In this document: positions 25,807 to 34,251 of the stretch, in pieces
Layout of the letters: every line of letters starts with the position of its first letter
How positions within the stretch are numbered: position 1 is the stretch's first letter
From: Ga0077530 sp046293075
GTDB lineage: Bacteria; Pseudomonadota; Alphaproteobacteria; Rhizobiales; Hyphomicrobiaceae
Length of the DNA stretch: 64,000 bases
Direction of reading: 5' to 3'
NCBI GenBank assembly: GCA_046293075.1
Contig: JBKBPL010000017.1
Span: 23,828 to 87,827 of the forward strand
The notes under the pieces: model-generated
Database searches by the model: none
Told to the model about the DNA's origin: nothing
What the model saw: only the letters and a program-made list of their open reading frames with translations
Translations under genes and position numbers: made by a program

Positions 25807-27339
25807 ATGACCGACTTCGCCCCTCCGCGCGTCGCTATCATCGGAGTCTGGCTTGAGAGCAACCGCCAGGCGCCGGTCGCCTACGAGCAGGACTTCTGCG
25901 ACTTCTACCAGCTTGAGGGCGAGGCGATCCTTTCGGCGGCGCGCCATCCCAACCCGTCGATCTTGGCCGAGGCAGCGGCGTTCGTGAAGTCCATGGATGC
26001 TACGGGCCCCTGGGAGCCCGTGCCGATCTTGCTGGCCGGATGCCTTCCGCACGGCCCCATCGATGGCCCGCTCATGGACAAGTATCTCGCGATCATTCGC
26101 AAGGGGCTCGCCGAGGCCGGACGACTCGATGCGGTCTATGTCGCCAATCACGGCGCCATGATCGCGACCGACCGTGACGATCCTGACGGCGAGGTCATCG
26201 CGCTCGCCCGCGAGATCGCCGGTCCCAAGGCGCGGATCGTTGTCACGCTTGATCTGCACGGCAACATCTCCGAGCGCATGGTCAATGCGTGCGACCTGAT
26301 CGTCGGCTACCGCACCAATCCGCACGTGGACTACATGGAGCGCGGCGAGGAAGCGGCTCTATCGCTGCGCCTCATGCTGGCTGGCCTCGCCGATCCCAAG
26401 TCCGCTTTCATCCGTCTGCCGCTCACGCCGGCCTCCGTGAACCTGCTGACGGCGAGCGGGCCCTACGGCGAGATGATCGACTACGGCACGCGGCGCCGAG
26501 CCGAGCTTGCCGGCGACATCCTCAATGTTTCGATCTTCGGCGGGTTCGTCTTTTCCGATAGCGAGAAGAACGGGCTCGCGATCGTCGTCACGGCCCGGCG
26601 CGACGTCGCCCGCGCGCGGATGCTCGCCCGCGAGATCGCCGAACTCGGTTGGAGCAATCGCGCGCGCTTCAGGAAGAAGCTGACGCCGCTTTCGGAAGGC
26701 GTGCAGCTCGCGCTCAAGACGAACCGTCCTCCTGTCATCTATTCGGACTCGGGTGACAATCCCGGCGGCGGCGGCACAGGACGGACGACGGAGCTGCTGT
26801 CTGCGCTCGTGTGGGCCGGGGCGCAGGACGTCCTCATCGGCAGCTTCTTCGATCCGCCGCTTGCGAAGATGGCGCACGAGGCCGGCCTTGGGGCACGCAT
26901 CCGGGCTCGCTTCAACAGCCATCCGGGCTTGCCGTGCGACGCGCCCTTCGAGGCAGACGCGGAGGTGGTCGGCCTGCACCATGGCACGATCGTCGGCCGG
27001 CTTGGCTATGCCCAAGGCCGCACCATGCACCTTGGTCCGTCGGCGGCGCTGCGCATCGGCGGCGTGACGGCGGTCGTCATCTCGGACCGGATCCAGACCG
27101 CAGACCCGATGTTTTTCGAGATGTTCGGCCTCGACATCGGCAAGGCGGCAACGGTGGTGGTCAAGTCGCGCGGCCATTTCCGCTCGGGCTTCATTCCGTG
27201 GTTCCCGCCCGAGCGGGTCTACGAGATCGACACCGAAGGCCTGACGTCGCCCGTGCTGGAGCGTCGCCAGTGGCAGCGCATTCCACGTCCCTCCTATCCC
27301 CTCGACGAGGACGTCGACTGGTCACCGCCTGACTGGTGA
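25807..27339 (+). CDS. M81-family metallopeptidase (MlrC-like)
   Basis: Predicted zinc hydrolase of the MlrC/DUF1485 family, named from the enzyme that degrades linearised microcystin fragments. 510 residues in two parts: the N-terminal domain (about 1-300) with WLESN (Glu17), NHGAM (His115), TLDLHGNIS (Asp149, His151) and TNPHVDYMERG (His173), and the C-terminal domain with DNPGGGGTGR. The spacing His-34-Asp-2-His-22-His agrees, as far as I recall, with the proposed metal site of MlrC. The family is widespread and most members never meet microcystin; a small amide or lactam is a more general guess. Lies just upstream of the acyl-CoA genes, 166 bp apart. Confidence 0.88.
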   Translation: MTDFAPPRVAIIGVWLESNRQAPVAYEQDFCDFYQLEGEAILSAARHPNPSILAEAAAFVKSMDATGPWEPVPILLAGCLPHGPIDGPLMDKYLAIIRKGLAEAGRLDAVYVANHGAMIATDRDDPDGEVIALAREIAGPKARIVVTLDLHGNISERMVNACDLIVGYRTNPHVDYMERGEEAALSLRLMLAGLADPKSAFIRLPLTPASVNLLTASGPYGEMIDYGTRRRAELAGDILNVSIFGGFVFSDSEKNGLAIVVTARRDVARARMLAREIAELGWSNRARFRKKLTPLSEGVQLALKTNRPPVIYSDSGDNPGGGGTGRTTELLSALVWAGAQDVLIGSFFDPPLAKMAHEAGLGARIRARFNSHPGLPCDAPFEADAEVVGLHHGTIVGRLGYAQGRTMHLGPSAALRIGGVTAVVISDRIQTADPMFFEMFGLDIGKAATVVVKSRGHFRSGFIPWFPPERVYEIDTEGLTSPVLERRQWQRIPRPSYPLDEDVDWSPPDW

Positions 27340-27505
27340 GGCGGCCGGCCCGCGCACGCGGCTATGCGCTGCGCGTAGACGAATCGTTGCCGGCGGCTCT
27401 TGCCAAGAATGCCCGGATGGTGCCAAAGACTAAGTCCGGACAAAGTCGCTGTGCGCGGGAACAGGCGCACGGCGAGCACGCAAAGCTGTTCCGAGGGGAG
27501 CCCAG

Positions 27506-28567
27506 GTGAGCGAGACGAGCGCAATCGTCGCGGAGACGGCCGCGCGCATATTCGAGGATCTTGCCGATCCGCAGACCGTCAACCAGGCTAAAGATGACGC
27601 CTGGCAGGGCCCGCTCTGGGCCTCTCTCGAGGAAAGCGGGCTTACCCTTGCATGGGTACCCGACACGCTCGGCGGGGCAGGTGCCTCGCTGGCCGATGGC
27701 TTCGAGGTGGTGAAGGTCGCGGGGCGTTTCGCTGCAACCGTGCCGCTCGCCGAGACGCTGCTCGCGGGCTGGCTGCTGTCCGAAGCCGGGCTCTCCGCGC
27801 CGACTGGCGCGATGACCGTTGCGCCCTCGCGCTGGTCCGACGATCTGAAGATCGACGCGGCGGGCCTCCTTACCGGCAGGGCGCGCAACGTGCCGTTTGG
27901 CAGACGGGCGGCGCACATTGCCGTGCTCGCCGACGGGCCGTCCGGCCCTGCGGTCGCGCTGGTGACGCTTGCGGACGTGCGCGCCAGCGAGGGACGCAAT
28001 CTTGCCGGCGACTCAAGTTCGGAACTCACTTTTGAAAAGGTGAAACCGATCGCGCTCGCCGCCGCGCCCGCCGGTCTCGACCGCCAGCGTCTCATGCTGC
28101 TCGGTGCCGCCGTGCGCGCAAACCAGATGGCCGGGGCGCTCGAAACCGTCCTTGCGATCACCACGCGCTACGCTGGCGAGCGCGTGGCTTTCGAGAAGCC
28201 CATCGCCAAGTTCCAGGCCGTGCAGCACAACCTCGCGCGCCTCGCTGGTGAGACCGCAGCGGCCGTCGCCGCCGCAGGCTCGGCCGCGGATACGTTCGCG
28301 AACGGCATCCATGACGACCGGCTCTTCCTCGAAGCCGCCGGCGCCAAGATCCGCGTCTCCGAGGCCGCCACTGAGGGTGCAGCGATCGGCCATCAGGTTC
28401 ATGGCGCCATCGGCTTCACCAAGGAGCACATCCTGCACCGCTTCACGCTGCGGCTCTGGGCGTGGCGCGATGACTTCGGCAACGAAAGCGACTGGGCCGT
28501 GCGGCTCGGGCGCATGGTCGCCGCCAAGGGTGCCGAGGAACTCTGGCCGCTCGTCGCCTCGCGCTGA
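27506..28567 (+). CDS. Acyl-CoA dehydrogenase-like subunit, probably non-catalytic partner
   Basis: 353-residue acyl-CoA dehydrogenase-fold protein resembling small subunits of heteromeric enzymes such as PimD. Visible features are LAWVPDTLGGAGASLADGFE, the FAD/interface segment ERVAFEKPIAKFQAVQHNLA (about 211-230) and the C-terminal HGAIGFTKEHILHRF. At the two positions where the family places its base, there is no glutamate: the isovaleryl-CoA-dehydrogenase-type site reads LDRQRL instead of L-x-ER, and the C-terminal YEGT motif is absent. The neighbour 35 bp downstream keeps one of these, so the two probably form one alpha2beta2 enzyme. GTG start. The function as a partner subunit is inference. 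Confidence 0.87.
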   Translation: MSETSAIVAETAARIFEDLADPQTVNQAKDDAWQGPLWASLEESGLTLAWVPDTLGGAGASLADGFEVVKVAGRFAATVPLAETLLAGWLLSEAGLSAPTGAMTVAPSRWSDDLKIDAAGLLTGRARNVPFGRRAAHIAVLADGPSGPAVALVTLADVRASEGRNLAGDSSSELTFEKVKPIALAAAPAGLDRQRLMLLGAAVRANQMAGALETVLAITTRYAGERVAFEKPIAKFQAVQHNLARLAGETAAAVAAAGSAADTFANGIHDDRLFLEAAGAKIRVSEAATEGAAIGHQVHGAIGFTKEHILHRFTLRLWAWRDDFGNESDWAVRLGRMVAAKGAEELWPLVASR

Positions 28568-28602
28568 GCCGGCTTCCTTCTTTTTTGTTACGGACTTCGT
28601 TC

Positions 28603-29763
28603 ATGACCGCCGCCATCCAGTTCGATCAGCTCCGTCTTCCTCCCGAGTGTGAGAAGCTGCGCGCCGAGGTTCGTGCCTTCATTGCCGAGGAGATCGAGGC
28701 CGGCACCATCAAGCCGAACGGTGCCACGGGCGGCGACAGCTTCAGCCGCGAGTTCAGCCGCAAGGTCGGCGCCAAGGGCTGGCTCGGCATGACCTGGCCG
28801 AAAAAGTACGGCGGCCACGAGCGCACGTTCCTCGAGCGCTACGTCGTGACGGAGGAGCTGAGGGTCGCCAACGCGCCGACGCGGCTCCATTTCGTTGCTG
28901 ACCGCCAGAGCGGACCGATCCTGCTCAAGTACGCGCCCGAGCACGTCAAGATGAAGGTGCTGCCGGCCATCTGTCGCGGCGAGTGCTGCTTTGCCATCGG
29001 CATGAGCGAGCCGAACTCGGGCTCGGATCTTTTTGCGGCACGCACTCGCGCCACCAAGACGGATGGTGGCTGGCTGATCAATGGCACGAAGATCTGGACG
29101 TCGAATGCGCATCAGGCCGACTACATGATCGGCCTCTTCCGCACGTCGCCGCCTACCAAGGAGAACCGTCGCCACGGCCTCACGCAGTTTCTCGTCGATA
29201 TGAAGACGAAGGGCATTACCTGCAATCCGGTCTACCAGATCACAGGTCACCACGACTTCAACGAGGTCGTGTTCGACAACGCCTTCATCCCCGATGACCA
29301 CGTGCTCGGCGAGATCGACGGCGCCTGGAAGCAGGCAACGAGCGAGCTGGCCTACGAGCGCAGCGGCCCCGAGCGCTTCCTTGAGACCTATTACGTGCTC
29401 GCGGAGCTGGTGCGGGTGCTCGGGCCCGATCCGGACGTGCGCGGCGCCGAAGGGCTCGGCCGGCTTGTGGCGCAGCTGCACACGCTGCGGCGCATGTCCG
29501 TCTCGGTCGCAGGGATGTTGCACGCCGGCAAGGAGCCGGTCCTGGAGGCGGCGATCGTCAAGGACGTCGGTACGATCTGGGAACAGCGCCTCCCGCACAA
29601 GGCCCGCGAACTTGCAGCCTTCAGTGAGCCCGAAGCGACCAATCAGGTACCGTTCGCCGAGAAGCTCGCCTATGCAACGACGATCGCGCCCAAGCTGACC
29701 ATCCAGGGCGGCACCACCGAGGTCCTGCGCGGCATTATTGCGCGCGGCCTCGGGCTCAGGTGA
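28603..29763 (+). CDS. Acyl-CoA dehydrogenase, probable catalytic subunit
   Basis: FAD-dependent alpha,beta-dehydrogenation of an acyl-CoA thioester. 386 residues with the family motifs GMTWPKKYGG, CFAIGMSEPNSGSDL, GTKIWTSNAHQADYM and the C-terminal IQGGTTEVLRGIIARGLG. In that last motif the medium-chain-type base (E in YEGT) is replaced by Gly, but ELAYERSGPERF at about 247 puts a glutamate where isovaleryl- and long-chain-type enzymes carry theirs. The enzyme is therefore likely active with the base on that helix. The ATG at 28603 follows the upstream partner gene by 35 bp, and the CoA synthetase gene follows 13 bp later. Confidence 0.92.
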   Translation: MTAAIQFDQLRLPPECEKLRAEVRAFIAEEIEAGTIKPNGATGGDSFSREFSRKVGAKGWLGMTWPKKYGGHERTFLERYVVTEELRVANAPTRLHFVADRQSGPILLKYAPEHVKMKVLPAICRGECCFAIGMSEPNSGSDLFAARTRATKTDGGWLINGTKIWTSNAHQADYMIGLFRTSPPTKENRRHGLTQFLVDMKTKGITCNPVYQITGHHDFNEVVFDNAFIPDDHVLGEIDGAWKQATSELAYERSGPERFLETYYVLAELVRVLGPDPDVRGAEGLGRLVAQLHTLRRMSVSVAGMLHAGKEPVLEAAIVKDVGTIWEQRLPHKARELAAFSEPEATNQVPFAEKLAYATTIAPKLTIQGGTTEVLRGIIARGLGLR

Positions 29764-29776
29764 GACGGGCGGTGCG

Positions 29777-31930
29777 ATGGCAGATCTTGCAAAGCTGTTG
29801 TCACCGCGAAGCATCGCCGTTATCGGCGCCGCGCCCAAGGGGCAGGGTCTGCGCGGGCGCATCCTCGAAATTCTGAATGCCCATCCCTATGCGGGCGGCA
29901 TCTATCCGGTGAGCCGCAGCCACGGCGAGGTGCAGGGCCTCACGGCCTACCCGACGATCGCCGACGTGCCGGGGCCGGTCGATCTCGCCGTTCTCATCAT
30001 TCCGGCAGGCTTCGTTGTCGACGAGTTGCGCCGCTGTGGCGAGGCGGGCGTCGGCGCCGCGATCGTGCTGAGTTCCGGTTTTGCCGAGGAGCCGGGCGAG
30101 ACTGGCGCGAAGATGCAGGCCGAAATCAGGGCCATTGGCGCCGAGTACGGCATGGCTGTCATGGGGCCGAACTCCGAGGGCTTCGCCAACCTGCCGCTCG
30201 CACTCTGCCCAACGTTCAGCCCGGCGGTCAGCCCGTCGAACCTCTCGCTGCTGCCGAAGCATCCGCTCGGCGCCCGTCGCGTGTCCGTGATCGCCCAAAG
30301 CGGCGGCATGGGCTTTGGCTTCTATGATCGCGGCCGGCCGAAGGAACTCGGCTTCAACCTCATCGTGACGACGGGCAACGAGGCCTCCCTCGAAGTGCTC
30401 GACTATGCCGACCACCTGATCGACGATGCGAGCACCGATGTCTTGCTCATGCTCGTCGAGGACATCAAAACAGGACCGAAGTTTGCCGCCGTCGCCGAGA
30501 AAGCACTACGCGCCGGCAAGCCCATCATCCTGAGCAAGATCGGCCAGTCGGATGCTGGTGCGCGGGCCGCGGCCTCGCATACGGCGGCGCTCGCCGGCTC
30601 CTACGCGAGCTTCAGCGCCATGGCCCGCCATTACGGGATGGTCGAGGGCCGCGATCTCGAGGAGATGGTCGATCTCGCGCAGGGTTTCCTTGTCGCCGGG
30701 GCCGATCTGCCCGCCGGGCGCCGCATCGGCATCTGCACGGCCTCAGGTGGTGGCGGCGGATGGATGGCGGATGCCTGTGCGGCTGCCGGGCTTGAGGTTC
30801 CAGAGCTCGACGCTGCCACGCGGCGTGAGATCGACAAGATCATCCCGAGCTACGGCACGTCGCAAAATCCGGTTGATGGCACGGCGCAGGCGATCCGCAG
30901 CGCCGGCTACGCCGGCCTTGCCGGACGCGTCGCGGCATCGCCGATGGTGGATGGCATCATGGTCGTCATGAGCGGGCGCGCCGGTGAGCACGTGGCCCAC
31001 GAACGCGAGGCGCTCATGAAACTCCGGCGCGAGACAAGCAAGCCGATTTTCATGTGGAGCTACACGATCCCCGTTCCGCTGACGCTCGAGACGCTCGCCG
31101 AGGCCGGCTATCCGCTTTTCACGAACATGCGCAACGCCGCCGGCACGATGGCGGCGATGGTCGACTACCGTGAGCGGCGCGACCGCTTCCTCACGGCGCC
31201 TGCGCCTGTGCGCATGGCCGCGCCCGTGCACGAGCACGTTGCCGGAATGCTGGCCAGGAGCCACCGTGTGCTCACCGAGTTCGAGGCCCGCCGTGTGCTC
31301 GCGGCCTATGGCATCGGCGATACCGCGCACCAGCACCTCGCGCGGACCATGGAGCAGGCAGCGGAAGCGGCGGGCTCGATCGGTGGTCCGGTGGCCATGA
31401 AGGTTCAATCGCGGGACATCCTTCACAAGACGGAGGCTGGTGGCGTCGCGCTTGGTGTCGAAGCCGCGCGCGTGCGTGAGGCGTTCGCCACGATCATCGA
31501 GCGCGCGCAGGAATATGCACCAGAGGCGGCGGTCGACGGCGTGCTCGTGCAGCCCATGGCGGCGCCGGGTCGCGAGGTCATTCTCGGCATCAACAGCGAT
31601 CCGTTGTTCGGTCCGATGCTCATGGTCGGCCTCGGCGGTATCCATGTCGAGGTGCTGAAGGATGTGGCGCTGGCGCCGGTACCGCTCACCAAGCCGGCTG
31701 CGCTCGCGCTCATCGACAGGCTCAAGGGCCGGGCGCTGCTCGATGCGCAGCGCGGTGCAGCGGCCGCAGATGTGGACGCACTTGCCGAGCTGATGGTGCG
31801 GCTGTCCTGCTTCGCCGCGGACCATGCCGAGACCGTTGCCGAGATCGACCTCAATCCGGTGTTCGTGCATCCTGCCGGCCAGGGCGTGACGATCGCGGAT
31901 GCCCTCATCATCCAGCGTGGGCACGGCTGA
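29777..31930 (+). CDS. ADP-forming acyl-CoA synthetase, fused alpha-beta type
   Basis: Activates a carboxylic acid to its CoA ester with ATP giving ADP and phosphate (or the reverse), via a phosphohistidine. 717 residues. The alpha part (about 1-460) has a CoA-binding Rossmann domain (PRSIAVIGAAPKGQG) and two ligase-CoA domains with the phospho-His in AASHTAALAGSY. The beta part (about 490-717) is an ATP-grasp domain with FEARRVLAAYGI, MKVQSRDILHKTEAGGVALG, LVQPM, GREVILGINSDPLFGPMLM and AEIDLNPVFV. The ATG at 29777 has a weak GGGCGG context and sits 13 bp after the dehydrogenase. Probably the substrate-activating enzyme of the surrounding degradation module; the substrate is unknown. Confidence 0.92.
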   Translation: MADLAKLLSPRSIAVIGAAPKGQGLRGRILEILNAHPYAGGIYPVSRSHGEVQGLTAYPTIADVPGPVDLAVLIIPAGFVVDELRRCGEAGVGAAIVLSSGFAEEPGETGAKMQAEIRAIGAEYGMAVMGPNSEGFANLPLALCPTFSPAVSPSNLSLLPKHPLGARRVSVIAQSGGMGFGFYDRGRPKELGFNLIVTTGNEASLEVLDYADHLIDDASTDVLLMLVEDIKTGPKFAAVAEKALRAGKPIILSKIGQSDAGARAAASHTAALAGSYASFSAMARHYGMVEGRDLEEMVDLAQGFLVAGADLPAGRRIGICTASGGGGGWMADACAAAGLEVPELDAATRREIDKIIPSYGTSQNPVDGTAQAIRSAGYAGLAGRVAASPMVDGIMVVMSGRAGEHVAHEREALMKLRRETSKPIFMWSYTIPVPLTLETLAEAGYPLFTNMRNAAGTMAAMVDYRERRDRFLTAPAPVRMAAPVHEHVAGMLARSHRVLTEFEARRVLAAYGIGDTAHQHLARTMEQAAEAAGSIGGPVAMKVQSRDILHKTEAGGVALGVEAARVREAFATIIERAQEYAPEAAVDGVLVQPMAAPGREVILGINSDPLFGPMLMVGLGGIHVEVLKDVALAPVPLTKPAALALIDRLKGRALLDAQRGAAAADVDALAELMVRLSCFAADHAETVAEIDLNPVFVHPAGQGVTIADALIIQRGHG

Positions 31931-31969
31931 GCCCATGCGCCACCCGATTTCCTGCTGACGGAGCGACCC

Positions 31970-32767
31970 ATGAGCACTTTCACCGACATCACCATCGAGC
32001 GTAGCGGGAACGTGGCGACCATCGTCATTCAGCGCCCACCGCACAATTTCTTCGATATGTCCCTGATCAAGCAGATCGCCACGGCGCTCGAGGCGTTCGA
32101 CAGCGAGATCGACATTCGCTCGGTGGTGCTCGCAAGCGAAGGCAAGTCATTCTGCGCGGGCGCGAACTTCGGCGACGGCAGCAGCCTTGACGCGCAGGGC
32201 AACCGCCCGGGCGAGAGCACGCTCAACAGCTCCGGCCATCTCTATCAGGAGGCGGTGCGCATCTTTCGCGCCAGGAAGCCCATCGTCGCTGCCGTGCAGG
32301 GGCCGGCCATCGGCGGCGGTCTTGGGCTCGCGGTCGCCTGCGACTTTCGTATTGCGGCGCCGGAAGCGCGCTTCTCGGCGAACTTCACACGCCTCGGCTT
32401 TCATCCGGGCTTCGGCCTCACGTACACGCTGCCGCGCCTGATCGGTATGCAAGAGGCCTCGAAGCTCTTTTACACGAGCCGCCGGATCACCGGCGAGGAG
32501 GCCCTCGCAATCGGCCTTGCCGACGAGGTCGTGCCGCTCGCCGACGTGCGCAAGCGGGCCCAGGAGTTTGCAGCAGAGATCGCGGAGAACGCGCCGCTTG
32601 CCGTGCAAGCGACGCGTGCGACGCTTCGGGCCGGCCTTGCTGACAAGGTCAAGGAGCAGACCGACCTCGAGCTGAGCCTGCAGAGCAAGCTGCGTGCTGC
32701 AGACGACTTCAAGGAAGGCGTGAAGGCCTATGCCGAGCGCCGCAAGCCGAATTTCACAGGGCGGTAG
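31970..32767 (+). CDS. Crotonase-family protein lacking both hydratase glutamates
   Basis: Enoyl-CoA hydratase/isomerase superfamily protein, 265 residues. Oxyanion-hole segments are intact: KSFCAGANF (about 59-67) and AVQGPAIGGGLGLAVACDF (about 108-126). The two hydratase glutamates (144 and 164 in rat enzyme) correspond to Gly119 and Phe139, so water addition by the standard mechanism is unlikely. An isomerase, dehalogenase, thioesterase or C-C hydrolase role is possible. The C-terminus AEIAENAPLAVQATRATLRA is typical. The ATG at 31970 has a GGAGCGACCC context and follows the CoA synthetase by 39 bp. Confidence 0.9.
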   Translation: MSTFTDITIERSGNVATIVIQRPPHNFFDMSLIKQIATALEAFDSEIDIRSVVLASEGKSFCAGANFGDGSSLDAQGNRPGESTLNSSGHLYQEAVRIFRARKPIVAAVQGPAIGGGLGLAVACDFRIAAPEARFSANFTRLGFHPGFGLTYTLPRLIGMQEASKLFYTSRRITGEEALAIGLADEVVPLADVRKRAQEFAAEIAENAPLAVQATRATLRAGLADKVKEQTDLELSLQSKLRAADDFKEGVKAYAERRKPNFTGR

Positions 32768-32842
32768 CGCGCCCGAGCACGCGCGCGTGTAGGGACAACC
32801 GGCTCGCTCAATGAAGCCGGGCGCACACGGAGGAGGAACGCC

Positions 32843-33658
32843 ATGCCTGCGGGCTACAACGACGACCCGGGTCTCGCCGGTAAGGTCGCGATCATCGCCG
32901 GCGGCGGCGCTGCCGGCGATGGCATCGGCAATGGCCGTGCGGCCGCGATCCTGCTCGCATCGTCTGGCACGAAGGTGCTCGTCGTCGACCGCGAGCTGGC
33001 ACTTGCTCAGCGCACTGTGGACATGATCACGGCCGAGGGCGGCATTGCCGCGGCGCACGCCGCGGACCTTACGGACGAGGCCCAGTGCAGGATGGCCGTC
33101 GAGGCGGCCGTGAACCGTTTCGGGCGCCTCGACTTCCTCGACAACAATATCGGCATCTCCAGTCGCGGCACCGTGGTCACCGAGCCGCTGGAGACTTGGC
33201 AGCGCATGATGCAGGTCAACGTCGAGGCCATGTTCCTGACCTCCAAATATGCCATTCCCGCCATGGTCAAGACGGCGGGCAAAGGCGCCATCGTCAATGT
33301 CTCGTCGATCTCGGCGCTGCGCCCGCGCGGGCTCACCATCTACACAACGACCAAGGCGGCGATCATCGGCCTGACGCGCGCCATGGCCGTTGATCATGGC
33401 AAGGACGGCATCCGCGTCAACTGCGTCGCGCCGGGTCCGGTCTACACGCCGATGGTCTATTCCCGCGGCATGAGCGACAAGGCGCGCGACAACCGCCGCC
33501 GCGCCTCGGCCCTCGGCACAGAGGGCACCGGCTGGGACATCGGCAATGCCGTGCGCTTTCTGATGTCCGATCATGCCCGCTACATCACCGGCCATACGCT
33601 CGTCGTGGACGGCGGTGTCACGCTTCAGGCGCCGGAGCGCGAGAGCGAGAGCGAATAA
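32843..33658 (+). CDS. SDR-family oxidoreductase with extended glycine motif
   Basis: Classical-type short-chain dehydrogenase, 271 residues, probably NAD(P)-dependent on a hydroxyacyl or cyclic alcohol intermediate. The nucleotide loop reads GGGAAGDGIGNGRAAA, longer than the usual TG-x3-G-x-G, a feature shared with the second SDR of this cluster. The catalytic set is complete: NNIG at about 112, Ser in NVSSIS and Y-x3-K in YTTTK. The C-terminal region GTGWDIGNAVRFLMSDHARYITG is standard. An AGGAGGAACGCC site precedes the ATG. The substrate is unknown; position within the acyl-CoA cluster suggests the hydroxyacyl dehydrogenation step. Confidence 0.91.
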   Translation: MPAGYNDDPGLAGKVAIIAGGGAAGDGIGNGRAAAILLASSGTKVLVVDRELALAQRTVDMITAEGGIAAAHAADLTDEAQCRMAVEAAVNRFGRLDFLDNNIGISSRGTVVTEPLETWQRMMQVNVEAMFLTSKYAIPAMVKTAGKGAIVNVSSISALRPRGLTIYTTTKAAIIGLTRAMAVDHGKDGIRVNCVAPGPVYTPMVYSRGMSDKARDNRRRASALGTEGTGWDIGNAVRFLMSDHARYITGHTLVVDGGVTLQAPERESESE

Positions 33659-33681
33659 CGAGACCGCCGAGGAAACCGAGC

Positions 33682-34239
33682 ATGGCCCGCCTGCCCTACA
33701 TCGAGAAGGCCGATCTGGCGCCCGCGCATCAAGATCTGCTGAAGCGCGAGATCACGCTTTATAAGCAGCTCGTGAACAGTCCCAATGCGCTGCGCGCCTT
33801 CCAGGGGCTCGGCCAGTTCATCCGCTACAAGAGCACGCTCGACACGCGGCTCAGGGAGCTTGCAATCCTCCAGGTCGGCTGGCTCGCCCGCTCGCCCTAC
33901 GAATGGTCGCACCACATCAAGCTCGGCTACGAGTTCGGCGTGAGCGACGCGGACATCGAGGCGCTCATCGCCGACACTGCAGGCGAGGCGACATCCCTCG
34001 GCGATCTCGAACGGCTCGTGCTTCTGGCGGCGCGGGAGGCGACGAGCGACGGTGCCGTGAGCGGCGCCACGTTCGATGCGCTGCGCCGGCATCTTTCCAA
34101 TGAGCACATGATCGATCTCGTCATGACCGTCGCGTTCTACAATGCCGTTGTGCGCGTTCTTGCGAGCCTGGAGATCGATGTCGAGCCCGACTATCAGAAG
34201 TATCTCGACAAGTATCCCTTTCCCGCGACGCCGGTCTGA
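33682..34239 (+). CDS. Carboxymuconolactone decarboxylase/AhpD-fold protein without CxxC
   Basis: 185-residue helical protein of the CMD family. It has the family core LDTRLRELAILQVGWLARSPYEWSHH at about 54-79 (shown here as TRLRELAILQVG and YEWSHHIKLGYEFGV) and a downstream helical repeat. AhpD-type members use a CxxC pair for disulfide reduction; here the equivalent stretch is SPYEWSHH, so it is not a thiol peroxidase. Glu and His of EWSHH are the conserved polar residues. It may act as a decarboxylase or lactone hydrolase in the cluster. Starts 23 bp after the upstream SDR, with a following SDR 12 bp downstream. Confidence 0.87.
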   Translation: MARLPYIEKADLAPAHQDLLKREITLYKQLVNSPNALRAFQGLGQFIRYKSTLDTRLRELAILQVGWLARSPYEWSHHIKLGYEFGVSDADIEALIADTAGEATSLGDLERLVLLAAREATSDGAVSGATFDALRRHLSNEHMIDLVMTVAFYNAVVRVLASLEIDVEPDYQKYLDKYPFPATPV

Positions 34240-34251
34240 AGGAGTGCATTG

